From the NCBI GenBank assembly GCA_034506175.1, contig JAPDQB010000025.1, forward strand, positions 23,947 to 87,946: 64,000 nt of DNA, given 5' to 3'. The stretch's first letter is position 1. Every line of letters begins with the position of its first letter. The notes below the pieces were generated by a model that worked only from the letters and a program-made list of their open reading frames with translations, searched no databases and was not told the origin of the DNA. Shown here in pieces: positions 26,925-34,933 of this stretch. This stretch comes from a candidate division KSB1 bacterium (GTDB taxonomy: Bacteria > Zhuqueibacterota > Zhuqueibacteria > Zhuqueibacterales > Zhuqueibacteraceae). A program made the translations under genes and the position numbers.

Positions 26925-28325
26925 ATGCTCGAAAAACAACGCACGATAACAAAAGCAGTTTCCATTTCCGGCGTCGGCTTGCACACCGGCAATCCGACCA
27001 ACATGACGTTTCATCCGGCGCCGCCGAACAACGGCATTATTTTTAGACGCCTCGACCTGCCCGATTCCCCCCAGGTGAAGGCCGATATTGATAATGTCAT
27101 TGATATCTCACGCGGCACCACCATTGCCAAGGGGGAGGCGGTTGTGCACACCGTCGAACACGTTCTCGCGGCGGTGGCCGGATTGATGATTGATAATGTC
27201 ATCATTGATTTGGATGCCAACGAGCCGCCGGTGATGGATGGCAGCGCCCTGCCGTTCGTGCAGGTTTTGAAGCAAGGCGGCATCGTCGAACAAGATTCGC
27301 CGCGCGATTATATCGTCATCGACAAAACCATTGTTTATTCCGAAGAAAAACGCGGCGTCGACATCGTGGTGTTCCCCTCGGATGAATTTCGCATCACGTT
27401 TCTCATTGATTATCACAACAGCGCGCTGGCGACGCAATACACCGCCATCTACTCTTTGAAGGGCGAATTTGAAAACGAATTTGCCCCGGCGCGCACCTTT
27501 TGTTTTCTTTCCGAAGTCGAGCCGCTGTTGCAGCAGGGATTGATTAAAGGCGGCAATTTGGACAATGCGATTGTGTTTATCGACCGCAAAATCGAAGAGA
27601 ACGAAGTGGGCCGACTGAAACAGCTTTTCAAAATAACCGGCGACGATGTCAAAATCGGCCTGAACGGCATTTTGAACGGCAAGGAGCTGCGCTTCAAAAA
27701 TGAGCCGGTGCGACACAAGGCGCTGGATTTGCTCGGCGATCTGGCGCTGCTCGGCATGCCGTTGAAGGCCCATGTGCAAGCGGCGCGCTCCGGCCACGCC
27801 GCCAATGTCGAATTGGTCAAGCGCATCCGCAAAGAATATCAAAAAATTCAAATTACTTCGAAATACCAGGGCGGGCGCAAAGGCGATTTCGTGCTGGATT
27901 CGCAGGCGATTTTGAAGATTCTGCCGCATCGTTATCCGTTCATTATGGTGGATCGCATCCTCGATTTGATTCCGCAGGAGCGCGTGGTCGGCATCAAGAA
28001 TGTCACCATCAACGAGCCGTTTTTTCAAGGGCATTTTCCCGATCATCCGATCATGCCCGGGGTGTTGATTCTCGAAGCGATGGCGCAAGTCGGCGGCGTG
28101 TTGTTGTTGAACACCGAATCCAATCCCGAAGACAAATTGGTTTATTTTACCGGCCTGGACAAAGTCAAATTTCGCAAGCCGGTTCGTCCTGGCGACCAGG
28201 TTCGTTTCGAGGTGGAAATGTTGAAGTACCGTCAATCGCTTTGCAAGATGGCCGGCAAAGCGTTCGTCGCCAATGAGCTCGTCTGCGAAGCCGAGTTGTC
28301 GGCGGCGGTGGTCAATCGAACTTGA
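26925..28325 (+). CDS. lpxC-fabZ: Bifunctional LpxC deacetylase / FabZ dehydratase fusion
   Basis: 466 residues from ATG 26925 with a strong GGAGGAGG site. Residues 1-300 are Lpx[12 protein letters not shown], the zinc ligand in [10 protein letters not shown], and the late [12 protein letters not shown] zinc ligand. Residues about 320-466 are Fab[16 protein letters not shown] with the catalytic His and [20 protein letters not shown] with the Glu region. The fusion couples the committed step of lipid A synthesis with hydroxyacyl-ACP dehydration and is known in Bacteroidetes and relatives. Its TGA overlaps a TTG nine bases before the next gene's start. Confidence 0.95.
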   Translation: MLEKQRTITKAVSISGVGLHTGNPTNMTFHPAPPNNGIIFRRLDLPDSPQVKADIDNVIDISRGTTIAKGEAVVHTVEHVLAAVAGLMIDNVIIDLDANEPPVMDGSALPFVQVLKQGGIVEQDSPRDYIVIDKTIVYSEEKRGVDIVVFPSDEFRITFLIDYHNSALATQYTAIYSLKGEFENEFAPARTFCFLSEVEPLLQQGLIKGGNLDNAIVFIDRKIEENEVGRLKQLFKITGDDVKIGLNGILNGKELRFKNEPVRHKALDLLGDLALLGMPLKAHVQAARSGHAANVELVKRIRKEYQKIQITSKYQGGRKGDFVLDSQAILKILPHRYPFIMVDRILDLIPQERVVGIKNVTINEPFFQGHFPDHPIMPGVLILEAMAQVGGVLLLNTESNPEDKLVYFTGLDKVKFRKPVRPGDQVRFEVEMLKYRQSLCKMAGKAFVANELVCEAELSAAVVNRT

Positions 28326-28330
28326 ATTTC

Positions 28331-29152
28331 ATGCCAACTGGCAACGACATCATGCCTTTCGACTCGACGGATTCCAACGCGATTGTTGTTCATCCGACGG
28401 CCATTGTTGATCCCAAGGCCGAGCTTGAAACCGGCATCACCATCGGCCCATATTGCGTGATTGAGGCCAATGTTCGCATCGGCAAAAACTGCCGCATTGG
28501 CCCGCACGTGCACATGGCCTCCGGCACGAGACTCGGCGCAGACTGCCGCGTCTTCACTGGCGCCGCCCTCGGCAACCCGCCGCAGGATTTGAAATTTGGC
28601 GGCGAAGAGACGACGCTCGAAATCGGCGAGCGCACGACGATTCGCGAGTTTGCCACGCTCAACCGCGGCACCAAAGATCATTGGAAAACCGTTGTCGGCA
28701 GCGATTGTTTGCTGATGGCCTATTCGCATGTCGCGCATGATTGCGTCGTCGGCAATCATTGCATTCTCGCCAATTCCGTCAATCTCGCCGGCCACGTTGT
28801 CATCGAAGACTGGGCCAGTCTCGGCGGCATGGTGCCGGTGCATCAATTCGTTCGCATCGGCCAGCACAGCTTTGTTGGCGGCGCTTTTCGCGTCGTCAAA
28901 GATATTCCGCCGTATATTCTGGCCGTCGGTGAGCCGATGACTTTTGGCGGTTTGAATTCGGTTGGATTGAGCCGCCGGGGCTTTTCGGAACAGGCGATCC
29001 TGGCGCTCAAGCGCGCCTATAAAGTGCTCTACAAATCAAAGCTCAATGTCAGCCAGGCCGTGCGGCGCATTCGCGAAGAATGCGAGCTGACGCCGGAAGT
29101 GCAGAACGTGCTGGCGTTTATTGAGAAGAGTGAGCGGGGGATTATTGGGTGA
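28331..29152 (+). CDS. lpxA: UDP-N-acetylglucosamine O-acyltransferase
   Basis: About 273 residues from ATG 28331; an in-frame TTG at 28322 overlapping the previous stop and an ATG at 28352 are alternatives. Hexapeptide left-handed helix (VHPTAIVDPKAELETGI), the catalytic His in LMAYSHVAHDCVVGNH, and the C-terminal helical domain (ILALKRAYKVLYKSKLN) are all LpxA-like. It starts lipid A synthesis. It ends the bamA-ompH-lpxD-lpxC/fabZ-lpxA block. Confidence 0.93.
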   Translation: MPTGNDIMPFDSTDSNAIVVHPTAIVDPKAELETGITIGPYCVIEANVRIGKNCRIGPHVHMASGTRLGADCRVFTGAALGNPPQDLKFGGEETTLEIGERTTIREFATLNRGTKDHWKTVVGSDCLLMAYSHVAHDCVVGNHCILANSVNLAGHVVIEDWASLGGMVPVHQFVRIGQHSFVGGAFRVVKDIPPYILAVGEPMTFGGLNSVGLSRRGFSEQAILALKRAYKVLYKSKLNVSQAVRRIREECELTPEVQNVLAFIEKSERGIIG

Positions 29153-29171
29153 AAAGTTTATTGAGGCATTT

Positions 29172-29453
29172 TTGAAAAAGCGTTTTTCTAGAACCAACGG
29201 ACGTTCGTCTAAAGCTCTTACACGCTATAATTTCAGCGCAACCGTTTGGGCCGAAGGCAAATATTATGTTTCTAAATGCCCGGAGTTGGGCGTGACAAGT
29301 TTTGGCACAACACCGGAAACGGCTTTACAAAAATTGGGCGAAGCGGTTGAATTGTATTTGGAAAATGCTCGGCTGCTTGGAATGCTGACCCATCTATCCC
29401 CGGTGTTAAAATCTAAACATCGTTTTGTGACGATGATGGAGGTTGCTGTTTAG
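29172..29453 (+). CDS. hicB: HicB-like antitoxin
   Basis: 93 residues if the TTG at 29172 (GAGG five bases before) is the start. The core YNFSATVWAEGKYYVSKCPELGVTSFGTTPETALQKLGEAVELYL is the HicB-type partial RNase H fold: the query strand, the CPELG turn and the ...A...L.EA..LYLE helix. The first 25 residues are basic and non-canonical. Its stop shares a base with the hicA start. Partner toxin follows, but frameshifted. Confidence 0.75.
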   Translation: MKKRFSRTNGRSSKALTRYNFSATVWAEGKYYVSKCPELGVTSFGTTPETALQKLGEAVELYLENARLLGMLTHLSPVLKSKHRFVTMMEVAV

Positions 29454-29690
29454 TGGGCCGTTTGCCTAGTTTATTCCTCACGCGAAGTTATCCGGCCATT
29501 GCGTAAAGCTGGGTTTGAATTCGCTCCGAAAAGAGGCAAGTGTAGTCATACCGCTATGGTGCGGCAAAGACATGGCGAGCCAACCCGACTGGTGATTATT
29601 CCGAAAGCCAAAGATTTGCCGCGAGGCACTTTAATGGGGATTTTGTTTCAAGCTGGATTGACAACTGAAGAATTTTTAAACTTACTTTAA
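29453..29690 (+). pseudogene. hicA: HicA-like mRNA interferase, one-base frameshift
   Basis: GTG 29453 overlaps the hicB stop and is preceded by GGAGG. It starts GRLPSL, then the frame runs into a stop after TRSYPAIA. Shifting by one base within 29471-29479 (TTATTCCTC, one T too many) restores REVIRPLRKAGFEFAPKRGKCSHTAMVRQ and the rest of HicA to ILFQAGLTTEEFLNLL, including the SH catalytic segment. So the toxin is disrupted by a single insertion, unless it is a sequencing error or translation begins at the internal TTG 29499. Confidence 0.7.
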
Positions 29691-29719
29691 TGTGATGCCT
29701 GGATATTTTTGAAACTTTT

Positions 29720-29860
29720 ATGCAACACGCCATGACCACCACCGCCTTCACGCTTGACGGGTTTCGGATTGCGAAAACCCTCGGCGTCGTGCGCGGCATC
29801 ACCGTGCGCTCGCGCTCGATTTTCGGCACCATCGGCGGCGCTTTGCAAGCGATTGTCGGA
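29720..29860 (+). pseudogene. YbjQ-family (DUF74) protein, 5' part of an interrupted gene
   Basis: This 47-codon piece (MTTTAFTLDGFRIAKTLGVVRGITVRS...GGALQAIVGG when joined) is the N-terminal half of a YbjQ/UPF0145 heavy-metal-binding-like protein. Homology stops abruptly at GTCGGA, 29860, and resumes in phase at 30314. The gap of about 450 bases holds a two-gene cassette. Joined, the halves give 110 residues, the family's usual size. Confidence 0.75.
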
Positions 29861-29907
29861 TGCATTCATATTGGTTGCGGTTTTCAAGCGGAGGCAAGGG
29901 TAGCATT

Positions 29908-30003
29908 ATGGCAGTGATAGCGATGTTCTATGAGGAATTGATGGCAGATTGGGAGCTTGCTAGTCAGGGTCAAATCGTTTTCAAAATTGATCCTTTAAAA
30001 TAG
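29908..30003 (+). pseudogene. DUF4160-like remnant with internal deletion
   Basis: A 31-codon ORF reads MAVIAMFY directly followed by EELMADWELASQGQIVFKIDPLK. These are the beginning and the end of DUF4160 proteins, which are about 80-90 residues long; the middle with the HxPH-type segment is missing, apparently without loss of frame. It sits 11 bases before a DUF2442 gene, the usual partner order. Confidence 0.55.
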
Positions 30004-30013
30004 GAGTGGCCCT

Positions 30014-30301
30014 ATGAACCCCAGAGTTAAAAGTGTCGAACCAAACTCGGATTATACAGTAACGCTGACTTTTACCAATGGGGAAATCAAGTCTTTTGAC
30101 GTGAAGCCTTATTTAAATAAAGGTATATTTCAAGAGTTGAAAGATTTGCGCTTATTTAATTCCGTTAAGCCTTTTCTGGGAAGTATTCAATGGAAGAACG
30201 GCCAAGATCTTTGCCCGGATACATTATATTTGGAAAGTGTGCCAATATCTCATCTCGCCGCTTCTGGAAGCGGCAAGCCGATGACCGAGGAAGTTTTATA
30301 A
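30014..30301 (+). CDS. DUF2442 protein (partner of DUF4160, toxin-antitoxin-like)
   Basis: 95 residues beginning MNPRVKSVEPNSDYTVTLTFTNGEIKSFDVKPYL, then FQELKDLRLFNSVKPFLGSIQWKNGQDLCPDTLYLES: the DUF2442 (NE0471-like) fold, usually paired with DUF4160. A TAGGAG site precedes it. The gene itself is intact although its partner is deleted and the cassette lies inside ybjQ. The pair behaves like toxin-antitoxin modules in distribution; the activity is not established. Confidence 0.8.
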   Translation: MNPRVKSVEPNSDYTVTLTFTNGEIKSFDVKPYLNKGIFQELKDLRLFNSVKPFLGSIQWKNGQDLCPDTLYLESVPISHLAASGSGKPMTEEVL

Positions 30302-30313
30302 AAATTTTGCAGC

Positions 30314-30502
30314 GGCAATATCACGTTGTTCCCAGAATTGTGTAAGAAAACCCGCGCCGAAGCGTTTGACATGATGGTGACACACGCCGAACGGCTCGGC
30401 GCCAACGCGGTGATCGGAATCCGCTACGACGCCAACGAGGTGATGGATGGCGTGACCGAAGTGTTGTGCTATGGAACCGCGGTTGTCGTGGAGCGGGCGT
30501 GA
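30314..30502 (+). pseudogene. YbjQ-family protein, 3' part of interrupted gene
   Basis: The 63 codons from GGC 30314 to TGA 30502 (GNITLFPELCKKTRAEAFDMMVTHAERLGANAVIGIRYD, then LCYGTAVVVE) are the C-terminal half of the same YbjQ gene, with the HAERLGANAVIGI signature. No start of its own. Confidence 0.75.
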
Positions 30503-30558
30503 AGCAAAATTGTTTGCAGTAATGCACGAAAATTTTTAAATTAAGCGCGAGGAGGAGC

Positions 30559-31447
30559 ATGCACGAACTTGACCATGCGGTAAAAGTTGTTTGTGCCTCG
30601 CATCCGGATTGTTTTTTGGATTTGTTCTATGGCCGTGGGCATAAAGTACTCTTGAAAAGCGTTGAAGATGCGCAAATTCAAATTCCCGAGCACCGCGCTG
30701 ACAAAGTTTGGCGCATCCAAGACGGAGTTCGTGAAGGTTGCGTCACGCTTGAAGCGATTGCCGCGCCGGATCGCCGCGATTTTCCCGGCATTTAATTTAA
30801 AAAATGCCGCGTTGCAGGTTCATTTCAATCTGCCGGTGATCACAGTTCTGATCTATTTGGAGCGTGGCAAATACGCTGCTTTTCCCGACGGCTATGAAAA
30901 TGAACTCGGCGGTCTCGTGAACGCGCATCGGTTTGCGCGAATTTTGCTTTGGGAACATGAAGCGAGAATTCGAAGTGGTGAGTTAACAGAGTTGGCGCCG
31001 TTTCTGCCGTTGTTTTATGATGACCCCAAACCTGATATCTTGGAGGTAGAGAATCAGATAATTGAGACAATTTCTGATCCGCAGCAACGTTTGGAGTTGA
31101 AAAGTATCGGGGCGATCATTGCAGCGCGGCATTTTAGTGAAGAAATCGTTCAACGATATTTTAAGCTGGAGTTCCCCATGATCCGTGAAACCACAATTTT
31201 TAAAGAATGGCTCGACCAGCGCTATAATGAAGGCCGCGTTGATGGCGAAATCAGCGGCAAGCAACGGCTCTTGAAAAAACAGCTTGAAAGAAAATTCGGA
31301 CCGCTTTCACAGGAGCTAAAAAAACAGTTGCAGGAACTTGACGTCGAGCAGTTGGATTTGCTCGCCATGGATTTCCTTGATCTTGCAACCGTCGATGATC
31401 TGCAAGCCTGGCTGATGCGCGAGACAGCATCAATTCACCTCAACTGA
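30559..31447 (+). pseudogene. DUF4351/Rpn-transposase-like nuclease gene with frameshift
   Basis: The first frame (30559-30795) has the lead of Rpn/PD-(D/E)XK transposase-like proteins (HELDHAVKVVCASHPDCFLDLFYG, then VTLEAIAAPDRRDFPG). Then it meets a stop, and the next frame continues FNLKNAALQVHFNLPVITVLIYLERGKYA and on to the C-terminal DUF4351 domain (GKQRLLKKQLERKFGPLSQELKKQLQELDVEQLDLLAMDFLDL, ...LQAWL). The shift is one base within about 30780-30800. The family promotes recombination or is of unknown role. The frameshift suggests decay; the intact second part could still be translated. Confidence 0.6.
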
Positions 31448-31460
31448 GCAATTAGTTTTA

Positions 31461-32294
31461 ATGCGCTGGCGATTTCTCAACACCGGCGCGCAGGCCGGCG
31501 ATTATAACATGGCGCTCGACGCGGCCATGGCGCAAAGCAGTGTCACCAACGCGCCGGCGCTGCGGGTTTTCAAATGGCAGCCGGATTGCATCTCGCTGGG
31601 TTATCATCAAAATGCCGGTGAAATCGATCTGGAAAAATGCCGGCAAGCGGGCATCGAGGTGACGAGACGTCCAACCGGCGGCCGGGCGATTTTACACGCG
31701 CAGGAACTGACCTACAGTGTCGTCATTCCGGCAACGCATGACTGGTTCAAAATTTTGCCGCTCGATCTTTACCGCCATTTGAGCGAAGCGATTGCCGTCG
31801 GCTTGCGACATCTCGGCGCCGAGGTTGATTTCGCGCCGGGAGAAAAGCTGCACGTCGAAGGCCGGCCGCTGCGGATGGCTTGTTTTGCCAGCGCGGCGCG
31901 CAACGAATTGACCGCTGCCGGAAAAAAAATCGTCGGTAGCGCGCAAAGGCGGTTCCGCCAGGGAATTTTGCAGCACGGCTCGATTCTGCTCGACGCGGCG
32001 CACGAAAAGTTGCCGGAATTTTTAACCGGCGATGAAAGCGGCCGCGCCATCGAGCGCCGGCGCTTGAAAAATCATACCACCACCTTGCGGCAAGTCTGCG
32101 GCCGCCTCGTCGATTTTGAGGAAACCGCGTTGGCGTTGCGCCGCGGTTTTGCTGAGACCTTGAACATCGATTTTTTAAATGATGCGATAACCGCTGAAGA
32201 ACACAAAATAGCCGAGAGGTGGCAAGAACGTTTTCGGATCCTGAACCTTAAACCAAGAGAGGAATTATGCGCAAGCAAACCACTGCAATCCTGA
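31461..32294 (+). CDS. Lipoyl/octanoyl transferase (LipM/LplA family)
   Basis: 277 residues. Family features: RRPTGGRAILHAQELTYSVV (substrate-binding RRXXGGGA-type motif) and the LipM-type Cys in MACFASAARNELTAAGKKIVGSAQRR, where CF...GKKIVGSAQ resembles the catalytic Cys segment of the octanoyltransferase LipM. It transfers octanoyl or lipoyl groups to E2/GcvH proteins; gcvT is present at 37.6 kb. Assignment between LipM and lipoate ligase is not certain. It overlaps the next gene by 28 bases. Confidence 0.8.
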   Translation: MRWRFLNTGAQAGDYNMALDAAMAQSSVTNAPALRVFKWQPDCISLGYHQNAGEIDLEKCRQAGIEVTRRPTGGRAILHAQELTYSVVIPATHDWFKILPLDLYRHLSEAIAVGLRHLGAEVDFAPGEKLHVEGRPLRMACFASAARNELTAAGKKIVGSAQRRFRQGILQHGSILLDAAHEKLPEFLTGDESGRAIERRRLKNHTTTLRQVCGRLVDFEETALALRRGFAETLNIDFLNDAITAEEHKIAERWQERFRILNLKPREELCASKPLQS

Positions 32295-33115
32295 TGCTGC
32301 TCGCCGGATGCTTATTCTTCACGAGCGTCTCGTCGCAAGACTTCTCGAAGACGACCATCGGCAAAAACTACACGGGACTGAAAAATGCCGACAGGGACAA
32401 TAAAACGAATCGCGCCGACGATGATTTTGACAAGCAAATCGAATCCATCGTCAAGCTGTTTAGCTCTCTGGTCGGCAGCGGCTTCGTGAACACCGCCTCG
32501 CTGCATAATATTGCCGGCATTGACGTTGGCCTTCGCGGCGTCATCACGGCCATTCCGGATGAATTCAAAAGCATTGTGCCGGATGACATCAAGAGAAAAT
32601 ATGGCGTCACCGATCCCTTGACCGGCGAAAAAACGGTTCCGTTTCCGTTTTTGCACGCCAGCCTCGGCTTGCCGGGGAATTTTGAAGTTATGGCGAAATT
32701 TATTACTTTTAAAGTAGCCGACAAGCCGGATGGCAACATCACCTTGCTCGGTGGCGCGCTGAAATACGGCCTGGTGCGAGGCAACGCCGCGGTGCCGGCA
32801 ATCACGCTGCTCGGCGGCTATCAAACGATTATCGTGCCGGATGAATACGCATTCGGTAATGTTTCAACCTACAGTCTTAAAGGCTACATCAGCAAAGGTT
32901 TTGTCATTGCGACGGTTTATGCCGGCGGCGGCATCGATCACACGCGATTGAAAATCGACATTCCGGGTCTCATCACCAGAAGTTATGATGTGACCTACCC
33001 CAGCGGCACGGTTGGCTTGACGATCACGCCGTTTCCGCTGGTCAAAGTCAACGCCGACTATAATTTCGGCGAGCTGAAAAATATTGCCGTCGGCGTTGGG
33101 CTTAGCATTCGCTAA
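32267..33115 (+). CDS. Probable outer-membrane beta-barrel protein (DUF6588-like)
   Basis: 282 residues with a signal peptide (KQTTAILMLLAGCLFFTSVSSQ). The rest alternates short strands with glycine and aromatic residues (AGIDVGLRG, LPGNFEVMAKFITF, ALKYGLVRGNAAVPAITLLGGYQTI, VGVGLSIR at the end), typical of barrels of the DUF6588-type. The ribosome site is AGAGAGGA, within the end of the lipM-like gene. No catalytic motif. Function unknown. Confidence 0.65.
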   Translation: MRKQTTAILMLLAGCLFFTSVSSQDFSKTTIGKNYTGLKNADRDNKTNRADDDFDKQIESIVKLFSSLVGSGFVNTASLHNIAGIDVGLRGVITAIPDEFKSIVPDDIKRKYGVTDPLTGEKTVPFPFLHASLGLPGNFEVMAKFITFKVADKPDGNITLLGGALKYGLVRGNAAVPAITLLGGYQTIIVPDEYAFGNVSTYSLKGYISKGFVIATVYAGGGIDHTRLKIDIPGLITRSYDVTYPSGTVGLTITPFPLVKVNADYNFGELKNIAVGVGLSIR

Positions 33116-33174
33116 GCCATTACAAATGAAATCTTAGCAAAAAAGCAAAGAAATCTGGCCCACAGAAATGAACT

Positions 33175-33228
33175 CTCACGGAAATAAAATATTTTTATAA
33201 TTCATTTCCGTGAGCGATTATTTTTTTG
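33175..33228 (+). terminator. Terminator-like inverted repeat with competing hairpin
   Basis: CTCACGGAAAT (33175-33185) and ATTTCCGTGAG (33204-33214) are a perfect 11-base inverted repeat with an 18-base loop, followed by a T-rich stretch (33217-33228). A second pairing is possible: GAAATGAA (33166-33173) with TTCATTTC (33201-33208). It lies 60-110 bases after the outer-membrane gene and just before dxr. Confidence 0.5.
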
Positions 33229-33255
33229 ATTGCGGCTTATCCGCGTTGGGTATTT

Positions 33256-34407
33256 ATGAAACGTCTGACCATTCTGGGTTCAACCGGCTCCATCGGCGTC
33301 AATTGTTTGAACGTGGTGGAGACGCACGCCGGTGAATTTGAAGTCGCTTATTTGGCGGCGCACGCCAATGTGGCGCTGCTCCATCAACAAGCGCAGCGCT
33401 TTCGGCCCCGCGCCGTCGTCGTCGTGCAGCCGCCGGCCGAGCGGAATTGGATGGAACGTTTCAAAAAAATCGGCGTCGAGTTTTTAACCGGCGCCGCGGC
33501 TTTGGTGGAAATCGCCGGCGCGACTGATGTCGAAGTCGTGGTGAATGCCATCGTCGGCGCTGCCGGCTTGCCGGCCACGCGGCAGGCGCTGCAGAAAGGC
33601 CGCACCGTGGCGTTGGCCAACAAAGAAACGCTGGTCGTCGCCGGGGAATTGATCACCGCCACGGCGCGAAAGCACGGCGGTGTGTTGATTCCGATTGACA
33701 GCGAGCACAGCGCGGTGTGGCAATGCCTGGTGGGCGAATCGCGGCAGCGCATCGAGAAGCTGGTTCTCACCGCCTCCGGCGGGCCGTTTCGGCAGCGTCC
33801 CAAAGATGATTTCGCCGGCATCACCGTCGCCGAAGCGTTGAATCATCCCAACTGGACGATGGGCCGCAAGATCACGATTGATTCGGCGACGCTGATGAAC
33901 AAAGGCCTGGAGGTGATCGAAGCGCATTGGCTCTTCGAGGTGGCGGTGGATCGCATTCACGTCGTGATTCACCCGCAGTCGATCATTCACTCGATGGTGG
34001 AATTTGTCGACGGCTCGATCAAAGCGCAATTGGGCGTTCCGGATATGAGAGTGCCGATTCAATACGCCCTGACTTATCCGGATCGGCTGCCGAATGAATT
34101 TCCGCGTCTGAATTTTCAACAGTGGCGCCAGCTCGATTTTCACGAGCCGGATCTCGAGAAATTTATGTGCTTGCGTTTGGCGTACGAAGCGCTGCGCGAA
34201 GGCGGCACCGCTCCGGCGGTTCTCAATGCGGCGAACGAAGAGGCGGTACACGCTTTTTTAGCCGAGACCATCCGCTTCGACCGCATTCCGCATCTCATTG
34301 ACAGCGCCTTGCAAAAGCACCAGAACCACCGCCAGGCGGATTTTGACGGCGTGCTGGCGGCGGATCGGTGGGCGCGGGATTTTGTCAAAAAACAAATAGG
34401 ATGTTGA
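33256..34407 (+). CDS. dxr: 1-deoxy-D-xylulose 5-phosphate reductoisomerase
   Basis: 383 residues from ATG 33256. The NADPH motif LTILGSTGSIGVNCLNVV, the ALANKETLVVAGELI segment, the metal-binding IDSEHSAVWQC and the flexible loop region (PNWTMGRKITIDSATLMNKGLEV) are all present. It catalyses the first committed step of the MEP isoprenoid pathway. Gene order dxr then rseP is widespread, here interrupted by two small genes. Confidence 0.96.
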   Translation: MKRLTILGSTGSIGVNCLNVVETHAGEFEVAYLAAHANVALLHQQAQRFRPRAVVVVQPPAERNWMERFKKIGVEFLTGAAALVEIAGATDVEVVVNAIVGAAGLPATRQALQKGRTVALANKETLVVAGELITATARKHGGVLIPIDSEHSAVWQCLVGESRQRIEKLVLTASGGPFRQRPKDDFAGITVAEALNHPNWTMGRKITIDSATLMNKGLEVIEAHWLFEVAVDRIHVVIHPQSIIHSMVEFVDGSIKAQLGVPDMRVPIQYALTYPDRLPNEFPRLNFQQWRQLDFHEPDLEKFMCLRLAYEALREGGTAPAVLNAANEEAVHAFLAETIRFDRIPHLIDSALQKHQNHRQADFDGVLAADRWARDFVKKQIGC

Positions 34408-34455
34408 CTTTTTGCATTTAAGCAAAATACTTCCAAACCTTTTACGAGGTGAATT

Positions 34456-34824
34456 ATGGATGATCAAGAACGTCAGAAGCGTCTGAAAATGGCGCAACTG
34501 GTTGCCAAAGAGTTCGCCAAACGGGATCAAACCAGAAAACTGAACCAAAATCAGACTCAAACAAAGAAAGAGGATGGTAAGCTGAGATTTTGGATTTCCG
34601 AAGATGAGTCCAAACAATTGGACAACATGACAGTACGGGCGCTGGCTGAAAATCCAGAGGCCGCGCGTGCCTTCTTTGACCAATATGGCGTGTTTCTAAG
34701 AGAAGAAGATGGGCAAATTATAGAGACGCGTGATTATGCCGTAATCGAGAATTCAACCCTAACGACCAGTTGGCCTGATATTGATGAGAACTCACTGGGG
34801 TTTAATTGGGATGCCAGATATTAG
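34456..34824 (+). CDS. Small hypothetical acidic protein
   Basis: 122 residues, ATG 34456 with TACGAGGTGA upstream. A basic Gln/Lys-rich N-terminus (KRDQTRKLNQNQTQTKKED) is followed by an acidic region with a Trp-rich end (TSWPDIDENSLGFNWDARY). No recognised family. Composition of the N-terminal half suggests low-complexity insertion. Lies between dxr and rseP. Confidence 0.5.
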   Translation: MDDQERQKRLKMAQLVAKEFAKRDQTRKLNQNQTQTKKEDGKLRFWISEDESKQLDNMTVRALAENPEAARAFFDQYGVFLREEDGQIIETRDYAVIENSTLTTSWPDIDENSLGFNWDARY

Positions 34825-34836
34825 GCAAACGACGGC

Positions 34837-34926
34837 ATGAAAAAGAAATCTGGTTTGCTGACGCAAAGTGCTGAAATTATCGCCTACGGCCGTAGGCGAC
34901 CGGTCAATGAGTTTGATTTGAAATGA
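34837..34926 (+). CDS. Tiny ORF with an 18-base palindrome
   Basis: 29 codons (MKKKSGLLTQSAEIIAYGRRRPVNEFDLK), no clear ribosome site. The middle contains the perfect palindrome CGCCTACGGCCGTAGGCG (34881-34898), which might be a hairpin or operator. Coding status is weak; the last bases carry the ribosome site (TGAGGT) for rseP. Confidence 0.25.
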   Translation: MKKKSGLLTQSAEIIAYGRRRPVNEFDLK

Positions 34927-34933
34927 GGTTATT

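Noticed and set aside
26925..28325. lpxC-fabZ fusion as a novelty
   Set aside because: The fusion is known in Bacteroidetes and relatives; useful for placing the organism only.
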